From Pseudomonadota bacterium (GTDB taxonomy: Bacteria > Pseudomonadota > Gammaproteobacteria > Burkholderiales > Burkholderiaceae_C), in NCBI GenBank assembly GCA_963205335.1, contig CAUJIM010000088.1, positions 27,669 through 91,668 on the forward strand: a stretch of DNA of 64,000 bases, given 5' to 3'. A program made the position numbers and the translations under genes. Each line of letters begins with the position of its first letter. Within the stretch, counting starts at the first letter, position 1. The notes beneath the pieces are model-generated. The model was not told the DNA's origin. It was given only the letters and a program-made list of their open reading frames with translations, and searched no databases. Positions 50,226 to 60,631 of the stretch are shown piece after piece.

Positions 50226-51080
50226 TTGAAGCCATTCTTTTTCGGCATCGCCGCCCGACGGACCGGGCGCTGGCTCGCGCCGCTGCTCGCCGCGCTGGGC
50301 CTGGCGGCATGCACCGCACCGCTCGCACCCGAAGGCGCCGGCGCCGCCTGGCACGCCCAGCTGCAGCGCTGGCAGGGCACGCCGCTGCTGCTGCTGGGCG
50401 AACAGCACGACGCCCCCGAGCACCAGCAGTGGGAGCAGGAGACGGTGCGCTGGCTCGCCGGGCGCGGACAGCTCGCGGCGCTGGTCGTCGAGATGGCCGA
50501 GGCCGGGCACGACACCGCCGGCCTGCCGCGCGGCGCGAGCCCGGAGCAGGTGCGGCAGGCCCTGCAGTGGCAGGCCGCCGGCTGGCCCTGGGACGCCTAC
50601 GGCCCCGTCGTCATGGCGGCGGTGCGCGCCGGCGTGCCGGTGGCCGGCGGCAACCTGCCGCACGCGCGCCTGCGCAGCGCGATGGCCGACACCGGCCTGG
50701 ACGCGCACCTGCCGCCCGAACCGCTGGCGCGCCAGCACGAGGCGCTGCGCCAAGGCCACTGCGGCCTGCTGCCCGAGCGCCAGATCGCGCCCATGACCCG
50801 CGCGCAGCTGGCGCGCGACCGCCAGCTCGCGCAGACCGCGCGCGACGCCCTGCGGCCCGGCCGGACGGTGCTGCTCGTCGCCGGCCTGGGCCACGTGCAG
50901 CGCAGCCTCGCGGTACCCACGTGGCTGCCCCAGGGTCTGGAATACAAAGTGGCAATAGCGCAGGCTGGTCAAGCGCAGTCAGCTATCGATACGGAAGCAG
51001 ACTACATCCACCAGACCGCCCCGATCCAGGAGCGCGACCACTGCGCCGAACTGCGCCAGCGCATGACGGTGCCCCATTGA
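50226..51080 (+). CDS. ChaN-family (Tiki-like) lipoprotein
   Basis: This 284-aa lipoprotein has a lipobox in LAACTAP near residue 29 and a ChaN domain with LLLGEQHDAPEHQQWEQETVRWL, LAALVVEMAEAGHD and VLLVAGLGHVQRSLAVP. ChaN-type proteins bind heme and are iron-responsive in other species; here no iron regulator site was seen. Codons near residues 240-258 coincide with a dispersed AGCGCTTG-type repeat. Confidence 0.8.
   Translation: MKPFFFGIAARRTGRWLAPLLAALGLAACTAPLAPEGAGAAWHAQLQRWQGTPLLLLGEQHDAPEHQQWEQETVRWLAGRGQLAALVVEMAEAGHDTAGLPRGASPEQVRQALQWQAAGWPWDAYGPVVMAAVRAGVPVAGGNLPHARLRSAMADTGLDAHLPPEPLARQHEALRQGHCGLLPERQIAPMTRAQLARDRQLAQTARDALRPGRTVLLVAGLGHVQRSLAVPTWLPQGLEYKVAIAQAGQAQSAIDTEADYIHQTAPIQERDHCAELRQRMTVPH
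50945..50993 (-). repeat. Dispersed AGCGCTTG-type repeat inside the ChaN-like gene
   Basis: On the minus strand ATAGCTGACTGCGCTTGACC followed by AGCCTGCGCTATTGCCACTTTGTATT shows the family layout. On the coding strand it is translated as YKVAIAQAGQAQSAID, indicating an in-frame insertion near the C-terminus. Confidence 0.45.
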
Positions 51081-51185
51081 TACGGGTTTGCAATCAACAA
51101 GGGAACAAGGCGCGAAGCCGCAGACGGTACACGTCGTACCGCAAGGCGAAGCAACGCAGTGATCTTTTTGATTGCGAAGCCGTAT
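51080..51185. repeat. 106-bp structured inverted-repeat element
   Basis: The 200-bp gap after the ChaN-like gene holds an element with 18-bp imperfect terminal inverted repeats (ATACGGGTTTGCAATCAA and TTGATTGCGAAGCCGTAT). It encloses a second perfect hairpin (CGGTAC-ACGTC-GTACCG) and GCGAAGC-type segments. The structure resembles a REP- or MITE-like non-coding element. I see no transposase gene. Confidence 0.6.
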
Positions 51186-51282
51186 GAGCCGGCAGCCACC
51201 GCTGCTTTCCCCAAGGGCATGACCATGCACCGAGGATGTCCTTAAACTGGCCCACCCTTCGACCTCCTCCGCACCAGAGACC

Positions 51283-52245
51283 ATGCACCGCCGCCACCTG
51301 CTCGCCGCCGCGCTCGCCGCCACCGCCCTCCACCCGGCACGGGCGCAGGACTTCCCCCACAAACCCGTGCATATCGTGGTGCCCAATGCCCCCGGCGGCG
51401 CGGCCGACATCACGGCCCGCACCGTCGGCGAGCACATGGCGCGCACCCTGGGCCAGCCCGTCGTGGTGGACAACAAGCCCGGCGCGGGCGGCGTGGTCGC
51501 CGGCCGGGCGGTGGCCGGCGCCGCGCCCGACGGCAGCACGCTGCTACTGATCTCCAGCGGCACGGCGGTGAGCCAGGCGCTGTTCAAGACCCTGCCCTAC
51601 GACACGCTGGCGGCCTTCGTGCCGGTGGCCCCGCTGGCCACCTTCGACCTGGTCATCGTGGCGCGCCAGGGCGGCGCCTTCGCCACGCTGCAAGACCTGG
51701 TCGCCTTCGCCCGCAGCCACCCCGGCGAGGTCAACCTGGGCACGCCCAACATCGGCACCACCCAGCACCTGGCGGCCGAATGGTTCAAGGGCGCCGCCGG
51801 GCTCAAGCTGCAGGTGGTGCCGTTCCGCAGCACGCCCGAGGTGGTCAACGCCCTCCGGGGCGGGCAGATCCACGCCGGGCTGGACATCCTGAGCCCCCTG
51901 CTGCCGCAGATCGAGGGCGGCGCACTGCGGGCGCTGGCCGTCACCGGCGCGCGCCGCTCGCGCATCCTGCCCCAGGTGCCGACCGCGCAGGAGGCCGGCG
52001 TGAAAGATCTGGACGCCGCCTCGTGGAACGGCCTGGCCGCGCCCGCGGGCACGCCGCAGCCGGTGATCGCGCGACTCAACCAAGCGGTCAACGCCGCGCT
52101 CGCCGACGCGCAGGTGCGCGAACGGCTGCGGGCGCTCAACCTCGACCCGCACCCCGGCACGCCGCAGCAGGCGGGCGCCATGCTCGCGGGCGACATCGCG
52201 CGCTGGAACAAGGTGATCGACGCGGCGGGCATCGCGCGGCAGTGA
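51283..52245 (+). CDS. Bug/TctC-family periplasmic solute-binding receptor
   Basis: This 320-aa receptor has a signal peptide (HLLAAALAATALHPARAQ) and a Bug domain: VHIVVPNAPGGAADITARTVGEHMA, VVDNKPGAGGVVAGRAVAG and VNALRGGQIHAGLDILSPLLP. It would bind a carboxylate-type ligand in the periplasm. It is a second, divergent member besides the one at 28916 and stands alone without transporter genes. Confidence 0.88.
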   Translation: MHRRHLLAAALAATALHPARAQDFPHKPVHIVVPNAPGGAADITARTVGEHMARTLGQPVVVDNKPGAGGVVAGRAVAGAAPDGSTLLLISSGTAVSQALFKTLPYDTLAAFVPVAPLATFDLVIVARQGGAFATLQDLVAFARSHPGEVNLGTPNIGTTQHLAAEWFKGAAGLKLQVVPFRSTPEVVNALRGGQIHAGLDILSPLLPQIEGGALRALAVTGARRSRILPQVPTAQEAGVKDLDAASWNGLAAPAGTPQPVIARLNQAVNAALADAQVRERLRALNLDPHPGTPQQAGAMLAGDIARWNKVIDAAGIARQ

Positions 52246-52280
52246 CCGCCGGCCCGGCCACCGTAGGAACCGGCGATGGG

Positions 52281-53099
52281 TCAAAAGCCATCGACAGGCG
52301 CGAACCCCACCATGTTCATTTCGGCGTCCAGCAGTGCCACCCACTCCCGGGTCTTGCTGCTGGTCAGCGGCAGGTAGCTCAAGTCCTTCACGCGGTGCCC
52401 GCTGGCCTGGGCCGCTTCGCCCAGGGCTTGCACTTGGTCGGGGTGCAGTTCGATCAATCGGACCAACGGCCTGGCCTTCTCGCGCATGGCATCGCGCGCA
52501 TCGGCCCACGGAAGCCACCGGTCCGGCAGCATCGCCGGCGACACGCCTTCCAAACCCAGTTCCACGCCACGCAAAATTTCCGCGCCGCTCTTGGCGCGGC
52601 GGGTGCCCACGCGCAAAACCCCGGCCCATGGCAGTCGCTGCAATCCGGGTGGCGCCTCGGGCAAGGCATCCGCCTGCACCTCGTTGGCAGTGGCGACGAC
52701 CAGCCGATCCACCTCGAAGGCCAGCACGGCAGGCCGCGCCAACCACACACTGTACATGCCATAAACCAGTGCAAGAAGCTGGATCGCACCGATGAGCGAA
52801 AAGTCCAGCCAGCGCTCGCGCCGCGACTTGCTCGGACTGGACAGGATCAGCGTCAGCAAAGGGCCGCAGACCACGTCCACCGCCAAGACCAACAGAAAGA
52901 TCGGTCCGACCTGCAGCATCTGCCGAAACGGGGCGGGGTACCACAAGCCGAACACCACCACTGCGGACAACAGCGCCACCGTCAGCGACACCACCAGATG
53001 CGCGGCCGCACAGCGGCTGGCAAATCGAAATCTGTGTTGCACAAGCATCGCCTGATGATGCAGCAACGCCAAGTTGCGAAACTGCTCCAGCATTGACAT
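52281..53099 (-). CDS. TfpX/TfpZ-like type IV pilin accessory protein
   Basis: This protein of about 272 aa has three hydrophobic helices in its N-terminal part (LVVSLTVALLSAVVVFGLWYP, FLLVLAVDVVCGPLLTLIL, LIGAIQLLALVYGMYSVW) and a periplasmic C-terminal domain. TfpZ-type proteins are encoded next to pilin genes and assist specific pilins before assembly. It follows pilA by about 50 bp, with a terminator hairpin between. The start is either 53099 or 53093; no clear ribosome binding site is seen. Confidence 0.72.
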   Translation of the reverse strand: MSMLEQFRNLALLHHQAMLVQHRFRFASRCAAAHLVVSLTVALLSAVVVFGLWYPAPFRQMLQVGPIFLLVLAVDVVCGPLLTLILSSPSKSRRERWLDFSLIGAIQLLALVYGMYSVWLARPAVLAFEVDRLVVATANEVQADALPEAPPGLQRLPWAGVLRVGTRRAKSGAEILRGVELGLEGVSPAMLPDRWLPWADARDAMREKARPLVRLIELHPDQVQALGEAAQASGHRVKDLSYLPLTSSKTREWVALLDAEMNMVGFAPVDGF

Positions 53100-53101
53100 T
53101 G

Positions 53102-53125
53102 AAAAAGGGGCCGAGGCCCCTTTTT
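53102..53125 (-). terminator. Terminator/attenuator between pilA and the TfpZ-like gene
   Basis: AAAAAGGGGC-CGAG-GCCCCTTTTT is a perfect bidirectional intrinsic terminator immediately downstream of pilA. Partial read-through would give low expression of the TfpZ-like gene relative to pilin. Confidence 0.85.
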
Positions 53126-53148
53126 GCATGTCAAAGAAAACCGTCAGA

Positions 53149-53676
53149 TCAACGGCACTCCGCCGGAGCGTATTTGGCCAAAAGCGTGCCGAGCGGGCGG
53201 CTGCCAAGATTACGATTGGTGGCGGCCGTCGCGGTGGCAGAAGTGCATGCCCAGTCAATGGCGCCCTGCGATGCAGCCGTCGGCGCAACATTAGCAACGT
53301 TCGGCGTCATGACAATGGTCTGGTTATTGATGGCCGTCGGAATACCATTACCCGAGGTCGCAGCCACGGAAACGGTGATGCTCCACGGAGTCGCAGTCCC
53401 CACGACAATGTTCGCCACGTACTTGGATTGTTTCTCGGCAAGAGGTTTCGAGTTGTACGCGGTAGCAGCCGCCGTCAATCCAGCGGTGCTGTCCGTCTGA
53501 AAGGCCTCGCTCATCATCGCTTTCACGGCAGAGCCCGCTATCACGGCTTCACTGATTTTCGAACGCACCGTGTAATCCTGATACGCCGGCAGCGCCACGG
53601 CAGCCAAAATACCGATGATCGCCACAACGATCATCAGTTCGATCAGGGTGAAGCCCTGTTGCAGTTGACGTTTCAT
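53149..53676 (-). CDS. pilA: Major type IV pilin (PilA)
   Basis: This 175-aa prepilin has a short leader MKRQLQQG cut before [36 protein letters not shown], the class IVa N-terminal helix. The C-terminal D-region has the expected cysteine pair (DWACTS...PAECR). The ATG at 53676 follows a GGAGGAAG ribosome binding site. A perfect sigma-54 promoter lies upstream. It pairs functionally with pilU at the right edge. Confidence 0.94.
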   Translation of the reverse strand: MKRQLQQGFTLIELMIVVAIIGILAAVALPAYQDYTVRSKISEAVIAGSAVKAMMSEAFQTDSTAGLTAAATAYNSKPLAEKQSKYVANIVVGTATPWSITVSVAATSGNGIPTAINNQTIVMTPNVANVAPTAASQGAIDWACTSATATAATNRNLGSRPLGTLLAKYAPAECR

Positions 53677-53709
53677 AATATCTTCCTCCGGGGAATAGTG
53701 GAATAGACC

Positions 53710-53730
53710 CCCGCAGAGGAATCCTGCGGG
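53710..53730 (-). other. 5'-UTR hairpin of pilA
   Basis: CCCGCAG-AGGAATC-CTGCGGG is a perfect 7-bp stem between the sigma-54 promoter and the pilA ribosome binding site. It may stabilise the abundant pilin mRNA; no other role is evident. Confidence 0.45.
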
Positions 53731-53743
53731 TTGGCAATACCAA

Positions 53744-53760
53744 AGCAACTCGCGTGCCAG
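53744..53760 (-). promoter_or_regulatory. Sigma-54 promoter of pilA
   Basis: On the minus strand CTGGCACGCGAGTTGCT matches the sigma-54 consensus (YTGGCACG-N4-TTGCW) exactly, with GG at -24 and GC at -12. It is about 70 bp before the pilA start. Sigma-54 with the PilS/PilR two-component system drives pilA in many proteobacteria. Confidence 0.85.
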
Positions 53761-53928
53761 GTGCGCCAAGCGGCCTTGGGTACGAAAATCCCCGCTGCAA
53801 AGGCCTGCACAGCATGCCATTGCCGTCCCTCGCGTGTCCAGGCTGACATTTTTGTCGCACACACTTGAATGTGATTGGTCACCACCACCCTGTTCGACAA
53901 GTGTCCGGGTGGGCGACAATCCGGCGCC

Positions 53929-55050
53929 ATGAGCGCCTTCGCCCCCCTCGCCAACGACCGTTTCCTGCGCGCCTGCTGGCGCCAGGCCACCGACACCACG
54001 CCCGTGTGGCTGATGCGCCAGGCCGGGCGCTACCTGAGCGAGTACCGTGCCACGCGGGCCAGGGCGGGCAGTTTCATGGGCCTGGCGACCAACGTGGACT
54101 ACGCCACCGAGGTGACGCTGCAGCCGGTCGAGCGCTACCCGCTCGACGCGGCGATCCTGTTTTCCGACATCCTCACCGTGCCCGACGCGATGGGGCTGGG
54201 CCTGTCGTTCGCCGAGGGCGAGGGGCCGCGCTTCGCCAGCGTGGTGCGCGACGAGGCGGCGGTGGCGCGGCTCGCGGTGCCCGACATGGACCGGCTGCGC
54301 TACGTGTTCGACGCGGTGACCAGCATCCGCCGGGCCCTGAACGGCCGGGTGCCGCTGATCGGCTTCTCGGGCAGCCCCTGGACGCTGGCGTGCTACATGG
54401 TCGAGGGCGGCGGCACGCAGGACTACCGCCACGTCAAGACCCTGATGTACGCCCGGCCGGACCTGATGCACCGCATCCTCGTGGTGAACGCGGCGGCGGT
54501 GGCGGCCTACCTGAATGCGCAGATCGCCGCCGGCGCGCAGGCGGTGATGCTGTTCGACAGCTGGGGCGGGGTGCTGGCCGACGGCGCCTTCCAGGCCTTC
54601 AGCCTGGCGTACACGCGGCAGGTGCTGGCGCAGCTGCGGCGCAACGCGCCGGACGGCACGCCGGTGCCGCGCATCGTCTTCACCAAGGGCGGCGGGCTGT
54701 GGCTGGACGACATGCGCACGCTCGACTGCGAGGTGCTGGGGCTGGACTGGACGGTGAACCTGGGCCGCGCGCGCGCGCTGGTGGGCGGCGGCGCGAGCGG
54801 GCCGGGCAAGGCGCTGCAGGGCAACATCGACCCCAACGTGCTGTTCGCGCCCCCCGAGGTGATCGACGCGCAGGTGCGCGCGGTGCTGGAGAGCTTCGGG
54901 CCGCCGCACACCGACCCCGCGACCCGCGGCGCGACGCACATCTTCAACCTGGGCCACGGCATCAGCCAGCACACGCCGCCGGAGCACGTGTCGGTGCTGG
55001 TGGAGGCGGTGCACCGCCACGGGCGGCGCCTGCGCGGCGCCGCGCTCTGA
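53929..55050 (+). CDS. hemE: Uroporphyrinogen decarboxylase HemE
   Basis: This 373-aa enzyme converts uroporphyrinogen III to coproporphyrinogen III in heme synthesis. Signatures are [21 protein letters not shown], the [14 protein letters not shown] segment, [18 protein letters not shown] and HIFNLGHGI. The ATG at 53929 ([19 protein letters not shown]) is the natural start; the track adds 18 codons. It is followed by priA, as in related genomes. Confidence 0.95.
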   Translation: MSAFAPLANDRFLRACWRQATDTTPVWLMRQAGRYLSEYRATRARAGSFMGLATNVDYATEVTLQPVERYPLDAAILFSDILTVPDAMGLGLSFAEGEGPRFASVVRDEAAVARLAVPDMDRLRYVFDAVTSIRRALNGRVPLIGFSGSPWTLACYMVEGGGTQDYRHVKTLMYARPDLMHRILVVNAAAVAAYLNAQIAAGAQAVMLFDSWGGVLADGAFQAFSLAYTRQVLAQLRRNAPDGTPVPRIVFTKGGGLWLDDMRTLDCEVLGLDWTVNLGRARALVGGGASGPGKALQGNIDPNVLFAPPEVIDAQVRAVLESFGPPHTDPATRGATHIFNLGHGISQHTPPEHVSVLVEAVHRHGRRLRGAAL

Positions 55051-55103
55051 CCCCCGGCACCCGGGCGTCCGCCCGGCGCGGCGAAGCGGCCGGGCCGGCC
55101 CTC

Positions 55104-55134
55104 TTGACAACGCGAGCGGGAACACTTATGCACA
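55104..55134 (+). promoter_or_regulatory. Sigma-70 promoter overlapped by a DnaA-box-like sequence, upstream of priA
   Basis: TTGACA (55104-55109) and TATGCA (55127-55132) are 17 bp apart, a good sigma-70 match. TTATGCACA (55126-55134), one base from the strict DnaA box TTATCCACA, covers the -10 element. The distance to priA is about 200-300 bp. Confidence 0.45.
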
Positions 55135-55313
55135 ACAAAACCATAGCGACGCGGGCCGAGGCCGGCGGCCCGCGCGCGTACGGCGATGGCGGGGCTGCGC
55201 GTGTACCTCATTGATTCGACACGGTTTTTTTCGACTGCCCATTTTGCGGGCAATGCGCTCCGGGCCAACGGCTGCGCGGTCCGGCGCGGTTTGAGCCCAA
55301 GATACCCACAAAG

Positions 55314-55322
55314 TTATCCACA
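55314..55322 (+). promoter_or_regulatory. Perfect DnaA box upstream of priA
   Basis: TTATCCACA at 55314-55322 is the strict DnaA consensus, located about 90 bp before the proposed priA start and about 180 bp after the DnaA-like site on the promoter. It may be bound by DnaA to tune expression. Confidence 0.55.
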
Positions 55323-55409
55323 GACGGCGTGGATGACTGGAAAAACCTTCTCGCGTCAACCACTTGCGCACGATTCCGCGCTGTTTTCTTCATAGGCGGC
55401 GGCAAGACC

Positions 55410-57533
55410 TTGTCCGATCAGTCGATTGTTCTTCACGTCGCGGTCCAGGCGCCGGCCCACAGCCAGATCGGCGACCTGCTGAGCTATGCGCACGACGCGC
55501 CGCTGCCTCCGGGCACGCTGGTGCGCGTGCCGCTGGGCCCGCGCGAGGTGCCGGGCATCGTCTGGGACGGCGCGCCGGCGCACGCGCCCGCCGGCGGCCC
55601 GTTGCGCGCCGTCGGCGCGGTGCTCGGCGGCCTCCCGCCGCTGGACGCGCCCTGGCGCCGCCTGGTGGCGTTCGCCGCGCGCTACTACCAGCGCGGCCTG
55701 GGCGAGGTGGCGTTGGCGGCGCTGCCGCCCGCGCTGCGCGAGCTCACGCCCGAGCAGCTCGCGCGGCGGCTGCGCAGGCGCGCGGCGGCCCCGGCGCTTC
55801 CCCCACGCCCCGAGGAAGCAGGCGAAGGCGAGGGTGTCACTTCGATTCCAATAGCGCTCAGCGCTGAACAGACAAGCGCTGGAGCACAAATCAATGCCCA
55901 AACCGGCCCCTTTCTGCTGTTCGGCAGCACCGGCAGCGGCAAGACCGAGGTCTACCTGCACGCGGTGCAACAGGCGCTGGCGCGCGACGAGCGCGCGCAG
56001 GCGCTGGTGCTGGTGCCCGAGATCAACCTCACGCCGCAGCTGCAGGCGCGCTTTCGCGAGCGCTTCGCGCCGCTGTACGGCGACGCCGCCATCGTCAGCC
56101 TGCACAGCGGCATGACGCCGCCGCAGCGCCTCGCAAGCTGGCTGGCGGCGCACGCCGGGCAGGCGCGCATCGTGCTGGGCACGCGCATGGCCATCTTCGC
56201 CAGCCTGCCGCACCTGGCGCTGATCGTCGTCGACGAGGAGCACGACGCCAGCTACAAGCAGCAGGAGGGCGCGCGCTACTCGGCGCGCGACCTGGCCGTC
56301 TGGCGCGGGCGCGACGCGGGTGCCAAGGTGATCCTGGGCAGCGCCACGCCCTCGCTCGAGAGCTGGCACGCCAGCAGCCCCGGGGTGGGCCGCTACCGGC
56401 GCCTGGCGATGCCCAGCCGCATCGGCGCCGCCGAGCTGCCGCGCCTGCGCCTGGTGGACATGGCGCAGCAGCCGCGCCGCGCGGTGTTCGCGCCGCCGCT
56501 CGTGGCCGCGATCACCGAGCGCGTGGAGCGCGGCGAGCAGTGCCTGGTGCTGCTCAACCGCCGCGGCTTCGCCCCCGTGCTGCACTGCCACGCCTGCGGC
56601 TGGAAGAGCGACTGCCCGCACTGCAGCGCCACGCAGGTGTTCCACAAGGTGGACCGCACGCTGCGCTGCCACCACTGCGGCGCGGCCGGCAGCGTGCCGC
56701 GCGCCTGCCCCGCCTGCGGCAACCCCGACATCGTGCCGGCGGGCCGCGGCACCGAGCAGCTCGAAGAGCAGCTCGCGGCGCTGCTGCGCAACGTGATCAC
56801 GCCCGAGCGCCGCGCCGCGCGCGTGGCCCGCATCGACGCCGACACCACGCGCGCCAAGGGGGCGCTGGCGGCGCAGCTGGCCCAGGTGCACGCCGGCGAG
56901 GTGGACGTGCTCGTGGGCACGCAGATGGTGGCCAAGGGGCACGACTTCCGGCGCATGACGCTGGTGGCGGCGGTGCAGCCCGACAGCGCCCTGTTCAGCA
57001 GCGACTTCCGCGCGCCCGAGCGCCTGTTCGCCCTCCTGATGCAGGCCGGCGGGCGGGCCGGGCGCGACGCGCGCTACATGGCGGCGCACCAGTCCGCGCC
57101 GGAGCTCTGGGTGCAGACCTGGCACCCGGAGCACCCGCTGTTCGCCGCGCTGCGCGCGCACGACTACCCCGCGTTCGCCGCGCGGCAGCTGGCCGAGCGC
57201 GAGGCCGCCGCCATGCCGCCCTTCAGCCACCAGGCGCTGCTGCGCGCCGACGCGCGCACGCAGGAGGCGGCGCAGGCCTTTCTGCAGGCCGCGGGCCAGG
57301 CGGCGCGCGAGGCCGCGCTGCCGGGGCTGGCGCAGGTCTTCCTCTACCCGCCGGTGCCGCTCACGGTACAGCGCGTGGCCAACGTGGAGCGCGCGCAGAT
57401 GCTGCTGGAGAGCGCCAGCCGCGCCGCGCTGCAGGCCGTGCTGGCGGCATGGCAGCCGCTGCTGCACGCCGAGCGCAGCCGCCACAAGGGCCTGGTGCGC
57501 TGGCTGGTGGACGTGGACCCGCAGGCGATTTAG
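55410..57533 (+). CDS. priA: Primosomal helicase PriA
   Basis: This protein of about 707 aa restarts stalled replication forks. The helicase core has FGSTGSGKTEVYLHAV (Walker A) and VVDEEHDASYKQQEG (DEEH), and eight zinc-binding cysteines start at CHACGWKSDCPHC and end at CPACGNPD. The N-terminal DNA-binding domain starts around VAVQAPAHSQIGDLLSY. The start is uncertain: TTG at 55410 gives a normal N-terminus, whereas the track GTG at 55329 adds 27 unrelated residues. A dispersed repeat (about 55850-55900) encodes a linker before the Walker motif. Confidence 0.9.
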   Translation: MSDQSIVLHVAVQAPAHSQIGDLLSYAHDAPLPPGTLVRVPLGPREVPGIVWDGAPAHAPAGGPLRAVGAVLGGLPPLDAPWRRLVAFAARYYQRGLGEVALAALPPALRELTPEQLARRLRRRAAAPALPPRPEEAGEGEGVTSIPIALSAEQTSAGAQINAQTGPFLLFGSTGSGKTEVYLHAVQQALARDERAQALVLVPEINLTPQLQARFRERFAPLYGDAAIVSLHSGMTPPQRLASWLAAHAGQARIVLGTRMAIFASLPHLALIVVDEEHDASYKQQEGARYSARDLAVWRGRDAGAKVILGSATPSLESWHASSPGVGRYRRLAMPSRIGAAELPRLRLVDMAQQPRRAVFAPPLVAAITERVERGEQCLVLLNRRGFAPVLHCHACGWKSDCPHCSATQVFHKVDRTLRCHHCGAAGSVPRACPACGNPDIVPAGRGTEQLEEQLAALLRNVITPERRAARVARIDADTTRAKGALAAQLAQVHAGEVDVLVGTQMVAKGHDFRRMTLVAAVQPDSALFSSDFRAPERLFALLMQAGGRAGRDARYMAAHQSAPELWVQTWHPEHPLFAALRAHDYPAFAARQLAEREAAAMPPFSHQALLRADARTQEAAQAFLQAAGQAAREAALPGLAQVFLYPPVPLTVQRVANVERAQMLLESASRAALQAVLAAWQPLLHAERSRHKGLVRWLVDVDPQAI
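55852..55900 (+). repeat. Dispersed AGCGCTTG-type repeat inside priA
   Basis: AATAGCGCTCAGCGCTGAAC followed by AGACAAGCGCTGGAGCACAAATCAATG carries the family layout and encodes IALSAEQTSAGAQINAQ just before the PriA helicase Walker motif. It looks like an in-frame insertion in a tolerant linker. Confidence 0.5.
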
Positions 57534-57552
57534 CGGTCCGACCTGCCGGCGA

Positions 57553-58503
57553 TCAAGCCAGCCAGGCCACCGCCGCCGAGAAGCTGAAGAACGCCAGCGC
57601 GGTGGACACCAGGATGATGCGCGCCACGCGCCCGCCATGCGCGCCGAAGCGCTCGACCAGCATCGCCACGTTGCTCGCGCTGGGCAGCGCCGCGACCAGG
57701 ACCAGCACCGTCAGCGTGAAGGGCGAGAGCGGCAGGCCGAGCCACAGCGCCACCCACCCCGCGCCCCAGACCAGCGCCGGGTGCACCAGCAGCTTGGCCA
57801 GCGCCAGCGGCACGTAGTCGCGCGGCGCCACCGCCTCGTGCCGGTCGAGCTGCGAGCGCGCGAGCATCGCGCCGATGGTGAACAGCGCCACCGGCGAGGC
57901 GGCGTCGGCCAGCATCGCCACCGTGCGGTCCACCGGCCCCCAGAGCCGCCAGCCCCAGGCCGAGGCCATGCCGCCGAGCACGATGGAGAGCGGCATCGGG
58001 TTGGCCGCCATGCCGCGCAGCGCCTGGCGCAGCGCCACGCCCACGCCCCGGGCGCCGCCGGCGTCCAGGCGCGAGAGCGCGACGCACAGCGACGAGGTCA
58101 GGCACATGTCGATCGCGATGGTCAGGATCACCGTGCCCGCGCTGTGCTCGCCCAGCAGCGCCACCAGCAGCGGCACGCCCATGAAGCCGGAGTTGGGGAA
58201 GACGGCGACCAGCGCGCCGAACGCGGCGTCGTTCCAGCCCCAGCGCGCCCGGGTGAGCGCGATGCTCGCGCCCACCAGCACCAGCGCGCAGAAGAAGTAC
58301 ACGCCGGCCGCCACCGGATCGAGCAACTGCGCCAGGGCCGTGGCGGCGCCGAAGCGGTAGAGCAGGCACGGCAGCGCGAAGTACAGCACGAAGGTGTTGA
58401 GGCCGCCGATGGCCGCCAGCGGCACCACGCCCGCGCGCGTCGCCAGGTAGCCGCAGAGCACGAGCGCGAAGAACGGGAAGGTGGCGGCAAGGACGGAGAG
58501 CAC
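57553..58503 (-). CDS. AEC-family (auxin efflux carrier-like) transporter
   Basis: This 316-aa protein has about ten transmembrane helices with the family pattern FFALVLCGYLATRAGVVPLAAIGGLNTFVLYFALPCLLY, NSGFMGVPLLVALLG and ALPSASNVAMLVERFG. Bacterial members may move malate or other dicarboxylates; the substrate here is unknown. The start is GTG at 58503. It ends 19 bp from the priA stop, convergent. Confidence 0.87.
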   Translation of the reverse strand: MLSVLAATFPFFALVLCGYLATRAGVVPLAAIGGLNTFVLYFALPCLLYRFGAATALAQLLDPVAAGVYFFCALVLVGASIALTRARWGWNDAAFGALVAVFPNSGFMGVPLLVALLGEHSAGTVILTIAIDMCLTSSLCVALSRLDAGGARGVGVALRQALRGMAANPMPLSIVLGGMASAWGWRLWGPVDRTVAMLADAASPVALFTIGAMLARSQLDRHEAVAPRDYVPLALAKLLVHPALVWGAGWVALWLGLPLSPFTLTVLVLVAALPSASNVAMLVERFGAHGGRVARIILVSTALAFFSFSAAVAWLA

Positions 58504-58550
58504 GGGGCGCGATTGTCGCAGCCGTATGATCGGTGGTTTTCGCGTCGCGC

Positions 58551-60599
<2,049 letters not shown>

Positions 60600-60631
60600 C
60601 CGCGCCGCCACGCTCCCCACTGGTGCCATCC

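Noticed and set aside
46418-51187. 1589-aa plus-strand ORF
   Set aside because: It lies antisense to nrdJ and its intein, then runs on out of frame through the chaN-like gene; the nrdJ frame has clear ribonucleotide reductase and intein motifs.
55104-55330. Replication origin between hemE and priA
   Set aside because: Only two DnaA boxes and no AT-rich unwinding region or neighbouring dnaA-dnaN genes; a regulatory role is more likely.
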